Below, one piece after another: positions 32,923 to 41,596 of a stretch of 64,000 nucleotides of DNA (positions within the stretch are counted from its first letter, which is position 1; every line of letters starts with the position of its first letter). The DNA lies in assembly GCF_015277815.1 (NCBI RefSeq), contig NZ_CP063813.1, forward strand, positions 3,410,001 to 3,474,000. The letters run 5' to 3'. Source of the stretch: Microbacterium atlanticum. Its GTDB lineage: Bacteria; Actinomycetota; Actinomycetes; Actinomycetales; Microbacteriaceae. A program made the translations under genes and the position numbers. Below the pieces are notes generated by a model. The model saw only the letters and a program-made list of their open reading frames with translations. It searched no databases and was not told where the DNA came from.

Positions 32923-34164
32923 ATGCCCGCAGCATCCTTCCCCGCCGACTTCCTCTGGGGAGTCGCCACCGCCGGCCACCAGAACGAAGGCGACAACGTC
33001 CACAGCGACACGTGGTTCCTCGAGAACGTCACGCCATCGGTGTTCCAGGACCGGTCGGGCAAGGCGACGAACGGCTGGGAGCTGTGGGAGTCCGACCTGG
33101 ACCTCGTCGCCGGGATGAACCTCAACGCCTATCGCTTCTCGGTCGAGTGGGCCCGCGTCGAGCCCACCGAGGGCGAGTGCTCCGAAGGGGCGCTGGCGCA
33201 CTACGAGGCGGTCGTCGACGGATGCCACGCCCGCGGGCTCGCCCCGATCGTCACCTTCAATCACTTCACGTCGCCGCACTGGTTCGCGGCGCGCGGAGCG
33301 TGGCTGGACCCCGAGGCGCCCGAGCTGTTCGCCCGCTACTGCGGCAGGGTGATGGAACGCTTCGGCGACCGCATCCGCCTCGCCGTCACCTTCAACGAGC
33401 CCGACCTGCCCGAGATGCTCACGTGGGCGGATCTGCCGTCGTTCGTCGCCGACCTCGAGCGCGCCACGCTGGCGGCCGCCTCGGCGGCGGCGGGCGTCGA
33501 GCGGTACCGCGCCGGCAACGTCATGCTGCCCGAGGACTTCGCCGCGATGCGGGCGGGGATGACCGCCGGCCACCAGGCGGCGAAGGCCGCGATCAAGGCG
33601 CGCCGGCCGGAGCTGCCGGTGGGCCTGTCACTCGCGGTCGTCGACGATGTCGCCGCCCCCGGCGGCGAGGAGCTGCGCGACCGCAAGCGCGCCGAGGTCT
33701 ACGAGCACTGGCTCGCACTCGCCCGGGAAGACGACTTCATCGGAGTGCAGAACTACGAGCGCATCATCTACGGCCCGGATGGTCAGGTGCATCCGGCAGA
33801 CGGCGTCGCCGTGAACGGGATGGGGACGGCCGTCGAGCCGGACTCGCTGCGCGGCGCCGTCGTATACGTGCACTCGGTCGCCCAGGTGCCGGTGCTCGTG
33901 AGCGAGCACGGGATCGGGACCGAGGATGACAGCATCCGCGCCGCCTTCATCGAGCCCTCCCTGGATGGCCTCGCGCAGGCGATCGCCGACGGCGTGCCCG
34001 TGATCGGCTACTGCCACTGGACCCTCATGGACAACTTCGAGTGGATCTTCGGATACGGCCCGAAGCTCGGGCTGCACTCCGTCGACCGCGAGACCTTCGA
34101 GCGGACCGCCAAGCCGAGCGCGGGCGTCTACGCCGAGCTCGTGAGGGCGGCGCGCGGGCTCTGA
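32923..34164 (+). CDS. glycoside hydrolase family 1 protein, beta-glucosidase-like
   Basis: A 413-residue cytoplasmic GH1 barrel. FLWGVATAGHQNEGDN at the start, FSVEWARVEPTEG, and the acid/base Glu159 in TFNEP fit the family. The nucleophile position is Glu328 in VSEHGIGT, where most GH1 enzymes have TENG; the acidic residue is kept. HWTLMDNFEWIFGYGPKLGLH near the end is typical. It should release glucose from an imported aryl or flavonoid glucoside. The ATG has AGAGGA upstream. Both LysR- and IclR-type boxes lie in its promoter region. Confidence 0.9.
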   Translation: MPAASFPADFLWGVATAGHQNEGDNVHSDTWFLENVTPSVFQDRSGKATNGWELWESDLDLVAGMNLNAYRFSVEWARVEPTEGECSEGALAHYEAVVDGCHARGLAPIVTFNHFTSPHWFAARGAWLDPEAPELFARYCGRVMERFGDRIRLAVTFNEPDLPEMLTWADLPSFVADLERATLAAASAAAGVERYRAGNVMLPEDFAAMRAGMTAGHQAAKAAIKARRPELPVGLSLAVVDDVAAPGGEELRDRKRAEVYEHWLALAREDDFIGVQNYERIIYGPDGQVHPADGVAVNGMGTAVEPDSLRGAVVYVHSVAQVPVLVSEHGIGTEDDSIRAAFIEPSLDGLAQAIADGVPVIGYCHWTLMDNFEWIFGYGPKLGLHSVDRETFERTAKPSAGVYAELVRAARGL

Positions 34165-34288
34165 TCCTCGGCTCGACACGACGGGTGACCGCGCCAGGCC
34201 GCCCTCACCAACGCGCCGCACGGTGGATTCGCGGATTCCGATGCGGGCCATCAGCAGATGCCGGTTCCCGCGCGCCCGGGGCACGGGC

Positions 34289-34294
34289 TACGGT
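34289..34294 (+). promoter_or_regulatory. -10 box (TACGGT) of a leaderless SDR gene
   Basis: TACGGT ends six bases before the ATG at 34301. It is identical to the boxes at 9540 and 23021. Confidence 0.5.
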
Positions 34295-34300
34295 CGCCCC

Positions 34301-35065
34301 ATGACCAGCTATCCGGGGCTCGAGGGACGCACGGTCGTCGTGACGGGTGCGGGCGGCGGGCAGGGGGCTGCCGAGGCTCGCCTGCTCGCGTCCGCGGGTG
34401 CGCGCGTGATCGCGACGGACGTGACGGATGCCACCGCCGAGGCGCCGGGAATCGAGCACCGTCGGCTCGACGTCACGGACGAAGCCGGCTGGGCGGGCCT
34501 CGCCGCCGAGCTCGCTGAGAGCCTCCGCGGCGAGCCGCTGCGCGGTCTGGTGAACAACGCCGGCATCACGCATCGCGCCCGGCTGGGCGCTGTCGCGCGC
34601 GCCGACTGGGACCGCGTGCTCGCGGTCAACCTGACGGGGCCGATGCTCGGCATCCAGGCCCTCGCACCCCTGATGGGCAGCGGGTCGTCGATCGTCAACA
34701 TCGGATCGTCGGCGGCGCTCAACGCGCACTATCCCGTCGCCTACACGACATCGAAGTGGGGCCTGCGCGGACTCACCCACGTGGCTGCCACCGAGCTCGG
34801 CCCACGGGGCATCCGGGTCAACGTCGTGCACCCCGGCTTCATCGAGACGCCCATGACGGCGAGCGCCCCCGAGGTCATGCGCGACGCGCAGCTCGCGCTG
34901 ACGCCGCTCGAGCGGCTGGGCGACGCCGACGAGGTCGCCCAGCTCGTCGCGTTCCTGCTCTCGGACGCCGCGTCCTACCTCACCGGCGCCGAGATCCCGG
35001 TCGACGGCGGCGCCACCTCGTCGGCCGGCGCCAAGTTCATGGCCGACCGCATCGGCAGGCCCTGA
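34301..35065 (+). CDS. SDR family oxidoreductase
   Basis: A 254-residue short-chain dehydrogenase with TGAGGGQG, NNAGITH, Ser in NIGSSAAL and YTTSK, and a C-terminal TGAEIPVDGGATS. It has its own promoter and follows the GH1 gene by 136 bp, which includes no other feature I can support. The substrate is unknown; a sugar or an alcohol from the glycoside pathway is possible. Confidence 0.87.
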   Translation: MTSYPGLEGRTVVVTGAGGGQGAAEARLLASAGARVIATDVTDATAEAPGIEHRRLDVTDEAGWAGLAAELAESLRGEPLRGLVNNAGITHRARLGAVARADWDRVLAVNLTGPMLGIQALAPLMGSGSSIVNIGSSAALNAHYPVAYTTSKWGLRGLTHVAATELGPRGIRVNVVHPGFIETPMTASAPEVMRDAQLALTPLERLGDADEVAQLVAFLLSDAASYLTGAEIPVDGGATSSAGAKFMADRIGRP

Positions 35066-35105
35066 CGGAGCCGCCGCGTCCGGCCCCGTCGCCGAGATCG
35101 CATGA

Positions 35106-35157
35106 TCTCGCCGAGATGACACGTCCTGGGCGCCCGCGTCGTGTCATCTCGGCGAGA
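35106..35157. terminator. large inverted repeat between convergent genes
   Basis: An 18-bp arm (35106-35123) is exactly complementary to 35140-35157 across a 16-base spacer. An outer CGAGATCG/CGATCTCG pair extends the structure to about 31 bp per arm with few mismatches. It lies between the SDR and GMC genes, which converge, and fits a bidirectional terminator or a mobile palindromic repeat. Confidence 0.65.
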
Positions 35158-35185
35158 ACGCACGATCTCGACAGCACGATCGGCG

Positions 35186-36781
35186 TCAGCGGGCGACCTC
35201 CTCGACCCGCGTGCCCGACAGCTGCTCGACGACCCGGCGCGCGCCGCGCACGGCGATGGCGACGCTCATGAGCGTGGGGTTCATCGTGTTCGCGGTCGGG
35301 ATGAGGGCGTTCCCGCCGACGACGAGGTTCTCGTAGCCCCACACGCGCGACCACGGGTCGGCGACCGAGGTGCCGTCATCGGCCGGTCCCATGCGCAGCG
35401 TGCCCATGTAGTGCAGGCTCGAGCCGTTGGGCAGCAGACGCGGCTCGGCCACGAAGGTGCCGAGCGCCTCGGCCGCGCGGCGGACCCGCGCGTGCGCCTC
35501 GTCGAGCTCGGGCTGCTCGGCGTCGGTCAGCGCGTACTCGATCGTCATGTTGGGGAAGCCCCGGTAGTCCAGCTCGGTGTCGTCGAACGACACGCCGTCC
35601 TCGACACGCGGGTGTTTGCGCACGCCGTAGCCCATGTTCACGTAGCCCCACCGGTTGCCCGCCGCCGGGTGCGACGGGTCGAGCTGGAACGGCGGGTTCT
35701 CGGCATACATGACCTGCAGCGACACGGGGTGATCGGGCTCGGAGAAGGGGATGCGGTTGACCGCCGCGACCGGGTCGGCGGCGTTCACCGCGCGCCGGGC
35801 GAGCTCGTTCTCGAAGTCCTCGTCCGAGACGAGCACGCTCATGCGCTCCTCGTCGAGGGCGACCGTGGTGATGACGACGTGGTGCTCGGTGAGGTAGCGG
35901 CCGAGCGCGGGGGGACGGATGCCGCTGGCCCACAGCAGCTGCGGAGACCGGAACGCGTCGGCGGCCACCACGACGACGTCGGCGGGGAAGAATGAGGTCT
36001 GCCTGGTGCGGAGGTCCTCGATCGTGACACCGGTGACCTCGCCGCCCTCGTGCTCCACCCGCCGCACGAGGGTGAGGTCGCGCAGCTCGAAGCGCGCCGA
36101 CTCGGGCGTGCCCTGCTCGATGAGCGGCCCGAGGACCGTGTTGGCGCCCGCCCACACCATGGAGCCGTCCGGCTGCGGGTCGCCCGCGACGGGAAGGGTG
36201 CCGACCCCGTAGCCCTCGGGCAGCTCGGCGCCGAACTCCCGGTCGAGCAGCGTGCGGATGGCGGAGCCGATGGGCGAGTCCGAGAACGCGGCGTGCTGCG
36301 CGTGCAGCAGCGACTCGGCCGCGGTGATCAGCTCGTCCCACTCGCCGTCGTCGATGAAGTCGACCTTCTCGCTGAACGCGGGGCGCGGGATGGCGCACGT
36401 CCAGTGCGCACCCTGCCCGCCGACGTTGGTGGCGGCGGCCGCGGCGGGGAACGTCGGCGCGTGCGCCGAGCCCGGCCCGCCGAAGTCGAGCAGATGCGTC
36501 CCCTGGCGCGCGGTGAACATGCCCTCGACGACTACGCCGGCGGGGATGCCGAGGCTCTCGCGGAACGCGCCGGACTGCGGTCCCTGCGACATCTCGCGGG
36601 CGCGGGCCTTCTCGACGGGATCGGCGATGTTGCGGACGCTCTCACCCGGAACGGAGGTCAGCTGCGGACCGGCCTCGAACATCACGACCCGCGCGTCGGG
36701 CGAGCCCTCGAGGATCACCCGCGCGTAGGCGGACCCGATCGGCCCGGAGCCGACGATGGCGACGGTGGGGGTGTGCGACAT
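35186..36781 (-). CDS. GMC-type FAD oxidoreductase, similar to pyranose oxidase and C-glycoside 3-oxidase (CarA)
   Basis: A 531-residue flavoprotein with the dinucleotide loop GSGPIG (11-16) at the N-terminus, the pyranose-oxidase-like segment NVGGQGAHWTCAIPRPAF, HYMGTLRMG in the C-terminal half, and a closing NPTLMSVAIAVRGARRVVEQL. CarA of Microbacterium belongs to this group and oxidises the sugar C3 of C-glycosides, the step that lets CGD break the C-C bond. CGD genes occur further along this window, which supports the call. A pyranose 2-oxidase or other sugar oxidase is the alternative. It follows the MFS gene by 18 bases in one operon. Confidence 0.72.
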   Translation of the reverse strand: MSHTPTVAIVGSGPIGSAYARVILEGSPDARVVMFEAGPQLTSVPGESVRNIADPVEKARAREMSQGPQSGAFRESLGIPAGVVVEGMFTARQGTHLLDFGGPGSAHAPTFPAAAAATNVGGQGAHWTCAIPRPAFSEKVDFIDDGEWDELITAAESLLHAQHAAFSDSPIGSAIRTLLDREFGAELPEGYGVGTLPVAGDPQPDGSMVWAGANTVLGPLIEQGTPESARFELRDLTLVRRVEHEGGEVTGVTIEDLRTRQTSFFPADVVVVAADAFRSPQLLWASGIRPPALGRYLTEHHVVITTVALDEERMSVLVSDEDFENELARRAVNAADPVAAVNRIPFSEPDHPVSLQVMYAENPPFQLDPSHPAAGNRWGYVNMGYGVRKHPRVEDGVSFDDTELDYRGFPNMTIEYALTDAEQPELDEAHARVRRAAEALGTFVAEPRLLPNGSSLHYMGTLRMGPADDGTSVADPWSRVWGYENLVVGGNALIPTANTMNPTLMSVAIAVRGARRVVEQLSGTRVEEVAR

Positions 36782-36798
36782 GGGAGTACCTCTTCTGA

Positions 36799-38292
36799 TC
36801 ACGCGGTGAGCGGTTCGGAGCTGGGTGCGGGGGCGTGCTCGGACTCGTCCGAGAGCCGCCCGGCGGGAAGGAGCACGGCGGCGACGACGCCGGCCGCGTA
36901 GGTGGCGCCGAGCGCCGCGAAGACGGGCGCGAAGACGCTGCTGTAGATGGCGGCGACCTCGGCCTGCACGGCGACGGATGCCTCGTGGACGAACTGCGGC
37001 GTCAGCGTCGCCGCGTCCAGCGACGCCGGCAGCAACGCCGCGACACCGAGGCCGATGACCCCGCCGACGATGGCGGTCGCGACGGTCGAGCCGACCTGGC
37101 GCACGAGGTTGACGGTGGCGGTCATGCTGCCGGTGTCGCGCCGCGGCGCGGCGCTCTGCACGACCGCGATGACGAGGCTCATGAACGCGCCGGTGCCGAT
37201 GCCCACGACGGCCATGACGACCATCGGCACCCAGAGGGGCAGCCCCACCGGCAGCAGCGACATCACGAAGAGCCCCGCCGCGCCGAGGGAGGTGCCGACG
37301 ATGCAGTAGACGCGGTAGTGGCCGGTGCGGCTGACGAGCCACCCGGTCACGAGGTTGGACACCAGCATCCCGAACACGGTCGCGATCGGGACCAGACCCG
37401 ACACCGTCGCGCTCGTGCGGTAGGCCATCTGGAAGTAGGTCGGCAGGTAGGCGGTGATCGAGAACAGGCCGACGCCGATGATCGCCGACAGCGCCGTGCC
37501 GGAGGCGATGGTGCGGTTCGCGAAGAGCCGCAGCGGCACGAGCGGCTCGGGTGCGCGCAGCTCGATGAGGAAGAACGCCGCGAAGGCCATGCCCGCCACC
37601 ACGAACAGGACGACGGATGCCGCGACACGCGCGGGATCGCCGACCCACGTGACGGCGAGCACGAGCGCCACCATGGCGACCGTGAACGACGCTGCGCCCG
37701 CGATGTCGAACCGCCGCCGGCCGAAGCCGGGGAGGCGCGGCACGGCGACGAGGGCCAGGAGGAGGGCCGCGACGCCGAAGGGGATGTTGATCCAGAACAC
37801 CCACGGCCAGCCCCAGTAGTCGGTGATGAGGCCGCCGAGGACCGGGCCGACCAGGATCGCGACGGGGAAGGCGGCGCCGATGATCGCGAGGTAGCGGGGG
37901 CGCTCGCGCGGCGTCGTGACGCGGGCGACGATGGTCTGCGACATCAGGTGCAGCCCGGCCGAGCTCATTCCCTGCACGACGCGGGCGGTGATCAGCTGCG
38001 GCATGTCCTGCGCGAAGCCGCACGCGAGCGATGCGACCAGGAAGAGCACCAGCGACACGACGAAGACGCCGCGCGGGCCGACAGCATCGCCGAGCTTGCC
38101 GAGGATCGGCAGCAGCACGGTGCTGGCGAGGGTGTAGCCGACGACGATCCAGCCCATCTGGGCGAGGGCCCCGAGCTCGCCGGCGACGGTCGCGAGCGAG
38201 GTCGCAACGATGGTGTGGTCGAGGGCTCCGAGGATTGCGACCGTCAGCAACGAGACGATCAGGAGGCGCAGCCTCCACGGTGACATGCTCAT
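36799..38292 (-). CDS. MFS transporter, EmrB/QacA type
   Basis: A 497-residue protein with about 14 membrane segments. It has LDHTIVATSLATVAGELG in TM1, typical of DHA2 members, the loop LGKLGDAVGPRG, and LVGPVLGGLITDYWGWPWVFWINIPFG (motif C and after). It is first in an operon with the GMC oxidase. It might export a toxic aglycone or import a glycoside; the family is mainly of exporters. A regulated promoter lies about 100 bp upstream. Confidence 0.9.
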   Translation of the reverse strand: MSMSPWRLRLLIVSLLTVAILGALDHTIVATSLATVAGELGALAQMGWIVVGYTLASTVLLPILGKLGDAVGPRGVFVVSLVLFLVASLACGFAQDMPQLITARVVQGMSSAGLHLMSQTIVARVTTPRERPRYLAIIGAAFPVAILVGPVLGGLITDYWGWPWVFWINIPFGVAALLLALVAVPRLPGFGRRRFDIAGAASFTVAMVALVLAVTWVGDPARVAASVVLFVVAGMAFAAFFLIELRAPEPLVPLRLFANRTIASGTALSAIIGVGLFSITAYLPTYFQMAYRTSATVSGLVPIATVFGMLVSNLVTGWLVSRTGHYRVYCIVGTSLGAAGLFVMSLLPVGLPLWVPMVVMAVVGIGTGAFMSLVIAVVQSAAPRRDTGSMTATVNLVRQVGSTVATAIVGGVIGLGVAALLPASLDAATLTPQFVHEASVAVQAEVAAIYSSVFAPVFAALGATYAAGVVAAVLLPAGRLSDESEHAPAPSSEPLTA

Positions 38293-38395
38293 ACGCGTGT
38301 GAACCCGTACGACCGGGCGATCGACGCGACGGGGTGTGCCCCCGACCGCCTTCGCGTCAGGGAACGGGCCTCCAATGGCCCCGACGTCATCGTCG

Positions 38396-38424
38396 ATTCT
38401 AGCCTTTCTTTAGATCTAAATCAA
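38396..38424 (-). promoter_or_regulatory. promoter of the MFS-GMC operon with a palindromic operator
   Basis: On the minus strand TTGATT (38424-38419) and TAGAAT (38401-38396) are exactly 17 bp apart, a very good promoter. The perfect 12-bp palindrome TTTAGATCTAAA (38409-38420) sits in the spacer and touches the -35. A repressor of MarR, GntR or TetR type would fit; none is encoded next to it. Confidence 0.6.
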
Positions 38425-38453
38425 CATAAGTGGCCTTTGCATCGCCGAAGTCC

Positions 38454-39422
38454 TCACACCCGCCGGCGGGCGCGCGGCCGCGGGCGCGCGGGCGGCAGCT
38501 CCGGAGCGGGCACCGGGTCGCCCACGACGCCGACGAGCTCGCCGATCCCCTCGATCGTCATGCGCACCTCGTCGCCCGCGCGGAGCGGCGGCGGGACGAG
38601 CCCGCCGTTGCGGCCCCACAGCTCGCCGAGGCATCCGCCGTTGCCGACCGTTCCGCTGCCGAGCACGTCGCCGGCCACCACGCGCGAGTTGCGCGAGGCG
38701 TAGGCCACGAGCTCGGGGAACGGCCAGCCCATGTTCGAGACGAGGTCCTCGCCGATCAGTTCGCCGTTGACGCGCACCTCAGCCCGCACGGCGAGGAAGC
38801 CGTCGGCGTCGAGGTACTGCTCGAGCTCGTCGGCGGTGACGATCCAGGGACCGAGCGCCGTGCCGAAGTCCTTGCCCTTCGCGGGGCCCAGCCGCACCTT
38901 CATCTCGCGGCCCTGCAGGTCGCGTGCCGACCAGTCGTTCATGATCGTGTAGCCGAAGATGCGGGATGCCGCTCCCTCGGCGTCGAGGTTGACGCCGGGC
39001 TCTCCGCCCACGACGACGGCGAGCTCGAGCTCGAAGTCGAGCCGCTCGGTGACCGGCGGACGCAGCGTGTCGCCGGGGCCGAGGATCGTGTGCGGATTGG
39101 TGAAGTAGAAGGTCGGCGCCTGGTACCACTCCGGGGCGACGTGGCTCTTGCCCTCCACCCCGGCGCTGACGCCCTCGACGTGCTCCTCGAAGGCCACGAA
39201 GTCGCGGACGGACGCCGGAGCCAGCGGTGCGAGCAGGCGGACGTCCGACAGCGCGGTGCCGCCTGCCTCATCGATGCGGGCGAACGCCGCGCGAGCGGCA
39301 TCCAGCCCCCCGGCCAGGATCGCGGCGACGGTGTCGCCGGCGGCGAACGGCACGACGCGGTCGCCGACGACGAACCCCTCGACCGGCGCGGCGCCCGTGC
39401 CCTCCCAGCGCGCGATCCTCAT
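38454..39422 (-). CDS. fumarylacetoacetate hydrolase family protein
   Basis: A 322-residue FAH-fold enzyme nearest in length and sequence to fumarylacetoacetase-like hydrolases. Metal ligands are in DFELELAVVVG and MNDWSARDLQGREM, with GKDFGTALGPWIVT and the closing GSGTVGNGGCLGE loop. It is the last gene of the ring-cleavage operon and its ATG overlaps the TGA of the amidohydrolase gene. It would cleave a diketo acid late in the pathway. Confidence 0.85.
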   Translation of the reverse strand: MRIARWEGTGAAPVEGFVVGDRVVPFAAGDTVAAILAGGLDAARAAFARIDEAGGTALSDVRLLAPLAPASVRDFVAFEEHVEGVSAGVEGKSHVAPEWYQAPTFYFTNPHTILGPGDTLRPPVTERLDFELELAVVVGGEPGVNLDAEGAASRIFGYTIMNDWSARDLQGREMKVRLGPAKGKDFGTALGPWIVTADELEQYLDADGFLAVRAEVRVNGELIGEDLVSNMGWPFPELVAYASRNSRVVAGDVLGSGTVGNGGCLGELWGRNGGLVPPPLRAGDEVRMTIEGIGELVGVVGDPVPAPELPPARPRPRARRRV

Positions 39423-40423
39423 GCGTGGACCCGCGTGCGCAGCAGTCCCTCGGCGTTGCCGGCGAGGATGCGCTCGGTGATCTCGGGCGGCAGGTCCGCC
39501 CCGCGCACGAACGACACCGGGTCGTCGAGTCCCATGTCGAACGGGAAGTCGCTGCCCAGCAGCACCCGCGAACCCCCGGCGACTTCCACGAGGTGTCGCA
39601 GCGCCACCGGGTCGTGCACGACGGTGTCGAACCACAGCTTCTTCAGGTAGGTCGACGGTGCGTGCGCGCAGCGACGCGCCTCGGGCCGCACGTGCCACGC
39701 GCGGTCCGACCGGCCGATCGCGAAGGGCAGGTAGCCCCCGCCGTGGGCGGCCACGATCTTGAGGTCGGGGTGCCGGTCCAGCACGCCGCCGAAGATCAGG
39801 TGCGACAGGGCGACCGCGTTCTCGGTCGGCTGGCCGACGGTGTTGGAGAGGTAGAACCGGTCGAGGCGCTCGTCGAGGCTGCAGCCGAACGGGTGCAGGA
39901 AGACGACGCACCCGAGCTCGGCGGCCCGCGCCCAGAACGGCTCGAGACGCTCGTCCGACAGCTCGACGTCGCCGGCGAACGACGAGATCTCCACGCCCGC
40001 GAGGCCGCGTCCGAGCACGGCGTCGTCGAGATACTCGACGATCCGCTCGGGGTGCTGCAGCGGCACGACGCCCAGCCCGGTGAGGCGGTCGGGCGCCTGG
40101 GCGACATGCGCGGCGATGAGGCGGTTGGTCTCCATCGCCACCCACACCGCAAGGCCTTCGGGTGCCCACGGGTAGAAGTGGTTCGGCGACACGCTCACCC
40201 ACTGCCGGTCGATCCCCTGGGCGTCCATGGCCGCGAGGCGCGCGCCGACGTCGGTGAGCTGCGGGATGCGCGCTCCCACCATGGCGCCCGAGGCCTGCAG
40301 GCTCTCGACGCCGTTGCGGCGGCGTTCGAGATCGGCAGCCTCCGCGACGAGCTCGGGAGCCCGCCGCTCCACCTCGGCGTGCAGGGCGGGCAGGAGCAGG
40401 TGCGCGTGGACGTCGGTGGTCAT
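39419..40423 (-). CDS. amidohydrolase 2 family protein (ACMSD/resorcylate decarboxylase-like)
   Basis: A 334-residue TIM-barrel enzyme. The metal motif HAH (H6, H8 in DVHAHLLLP), His in FLHPFG and AAHGGGYLPF, and Asp in LLGSDFPFDMG are those of the aminocarboxymuconate-semialdehyde/gamma-resorcylate decarboxylase group. Members decarboxylate aromatic or ring-cleaved acids. In this operon it could decarboxylate 2,4,6-trihydroxybenzoate or a ring-cleavage product. ATGA overlaps exist at both ends. Confidence 0.85.
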   Translation of the reverse strand: MTTDVHAHLLLPALHAEVERRAPELVAEAADLERRRNGVESLQASGAMVGARIPQLTDVGARLAAMDAQGIDRQWVSVSPNHFYPWAPEGLAVWVAMETNRLIAAHVAQAPDRLTGLGVVPLQHPERIVEYLDDAVLGRGLAGVEISSFAGDVELSDERLEPFWARAAELGCVVFLHPFGCSLDERLDRFYLSNTVGQPTENAVALSHLIFGGVLDRHPDLKIVAAHGGGYLPFAIGRSDRAWHVRPEARRCAHAPSTYLKKLWFDTVVHDPVALRHLVEVAGGSRVLLGSDFPFDMGLDDPVSFVRGADLPPEITERILAGNAEGLLRTRVHA

Positions 40424-41556
40424 GCCGGCTGCGCCGTCATCTGCGCGAGGCCGAAGATCAGACCGCCGGTGTCCGCATCCCGGACGCCGTCGAGCTGCCA
40501 CTGGCCGAGCTGGACGGATGCCTCCACCACGGCCTTCGCGCGCGGCAGGCGTCGCGCGTGGAAGTCGTCCCACAGCTGCTGGTCGACGGCGTCACGACCG
40601 GTCAGCAGCTCGGTGAGCACGAGGGCGTCCTCGAGTCCCTGCGCCGCACCCTGCGCGATCGTCGGAGGGCAGGAATGCGCGGCGTCGCCGATGATCACGA
40701 CGCGGCCGCGGTTCCACGGCTCCTCGACCAGGTGCTTGGTGAACCACGTGTAGTTCGCGTGCGCACCCGCCTCCAGGTCGGCGCGGATCGCGTTCCACGG
40801 CCCGTCGTAGGCGCGGGACTCCTCGAGCATGATGCGGCTGGCCTCCTCGTCCGACACCCCGAACCGGTCCTGCGCCTTCTCGACCAGGAACGCGTACATG
40901 CTGTCTTCGCCGGTCGGCGTGTACCCGGCGATGTACATGGGCCCGCCGTAGTACAGCTCCGTGCTCGTCACGTCCGCGGGCCGGCTGACGAACGCCCGCC
41001 AGATGCCCATGCCCGTCGGCTCGGGCTTGGTCTCGATCCCGATGAGATCGCGCACCTTCGAGTTCAGCCCGTCGGCGCCGATCAGCAGATCGTACTCGCC
41101 GACGGACTCGCCGTTCACGCTGACCTCGACGGCGTCGTCGGCGCGCGCATCGAGGCCGGTGATCTGCGCCCCGAAGCGCACGTTCGCGCCCGCCTTCTGC
41201 GCGTGCTCCAGCAGGATGCGCGCGAGATCGGGGCGCGGCATCCCCATGCTCGAGGGATAGTCGGGGCCGCCCGTCTTGAGGTCGGGAAGCTCGGCGACGA
41301 TCGGGGCGCCTGGTCCGGGGGCGCGGAGGTTCAGGCCCTCGAAGGCGTACCCCGCGGCGCGGATGTCGTCCCACGCGCCGAGGGCGTCGAAGACGCGCAG
41401 GGCATTGCCCTGCAGGGAGATGCCGGAGCCGAGCGCGCTGAGCTCGGGCTTGGCCTCGAAGATGTCCACCTCGACCCCGGCCTTGGCGAGCTGGATGGCG
41501 GCGGCGAGTCCGGCGACGCCGCTTCCGGCGATGGCGACCTTGCGAACTGCGGTCAT
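40420..41556 (-). CDS. FAD-dependent aromatic monooxygenase
   Basis: A 378-residue single-component flavin hydroxylase. Visible motifs: GSGVAG (11-16), the DG region DLLIGADGLNSKVRDL, and the GD region RVVIIGDAAHSCPP. It resembles salicylate or 6-hydroxynicotinate hydroxylases and would hydroxylate, perhaps with decarboxylation, a phenolic substrate to create a diol for ring cleavage. It is the fourth gene in the operon that starts at 44675. Confidence 0.88.
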   Translation of the reverse strand: MTAVRKVAIAGSGVAGLAAAIQLAKAGVEVDIFEAKPELSALGSGISLQGNALRVFDALGAWDDIRAAGYAFEGLNLRAPGPGAPIVAELPDLKTGGPDYPSSMGMPRPDLARILLEHAQKAGANVRFGAQITGLDARADDAVEVSVNGESVGEYDLLIGADGLNSKVRDLIGIETKPEPTGMGIWRAFVSRPADVTSTELYYGGPMYIAGYTPTGEDSMYAFLVEKAQDRFGVSDEEASRIMLEESRAYDGPWNAIRADLEAGAHANYTWFTKHLVEEPWNRGRVVIIGDAAHSCPPTIAQGAAQGLEDALVLTELLTGRDAVDQQLWDDFHARRLPRAKAVVEASVQLGQWQLDGVRDADTGGLIFGLAQMTAQPA

Positions 41557-41596
41557 GTCAGAACCTCCCTGTTCTGGTTCGGATGGTTTCGGGCGG

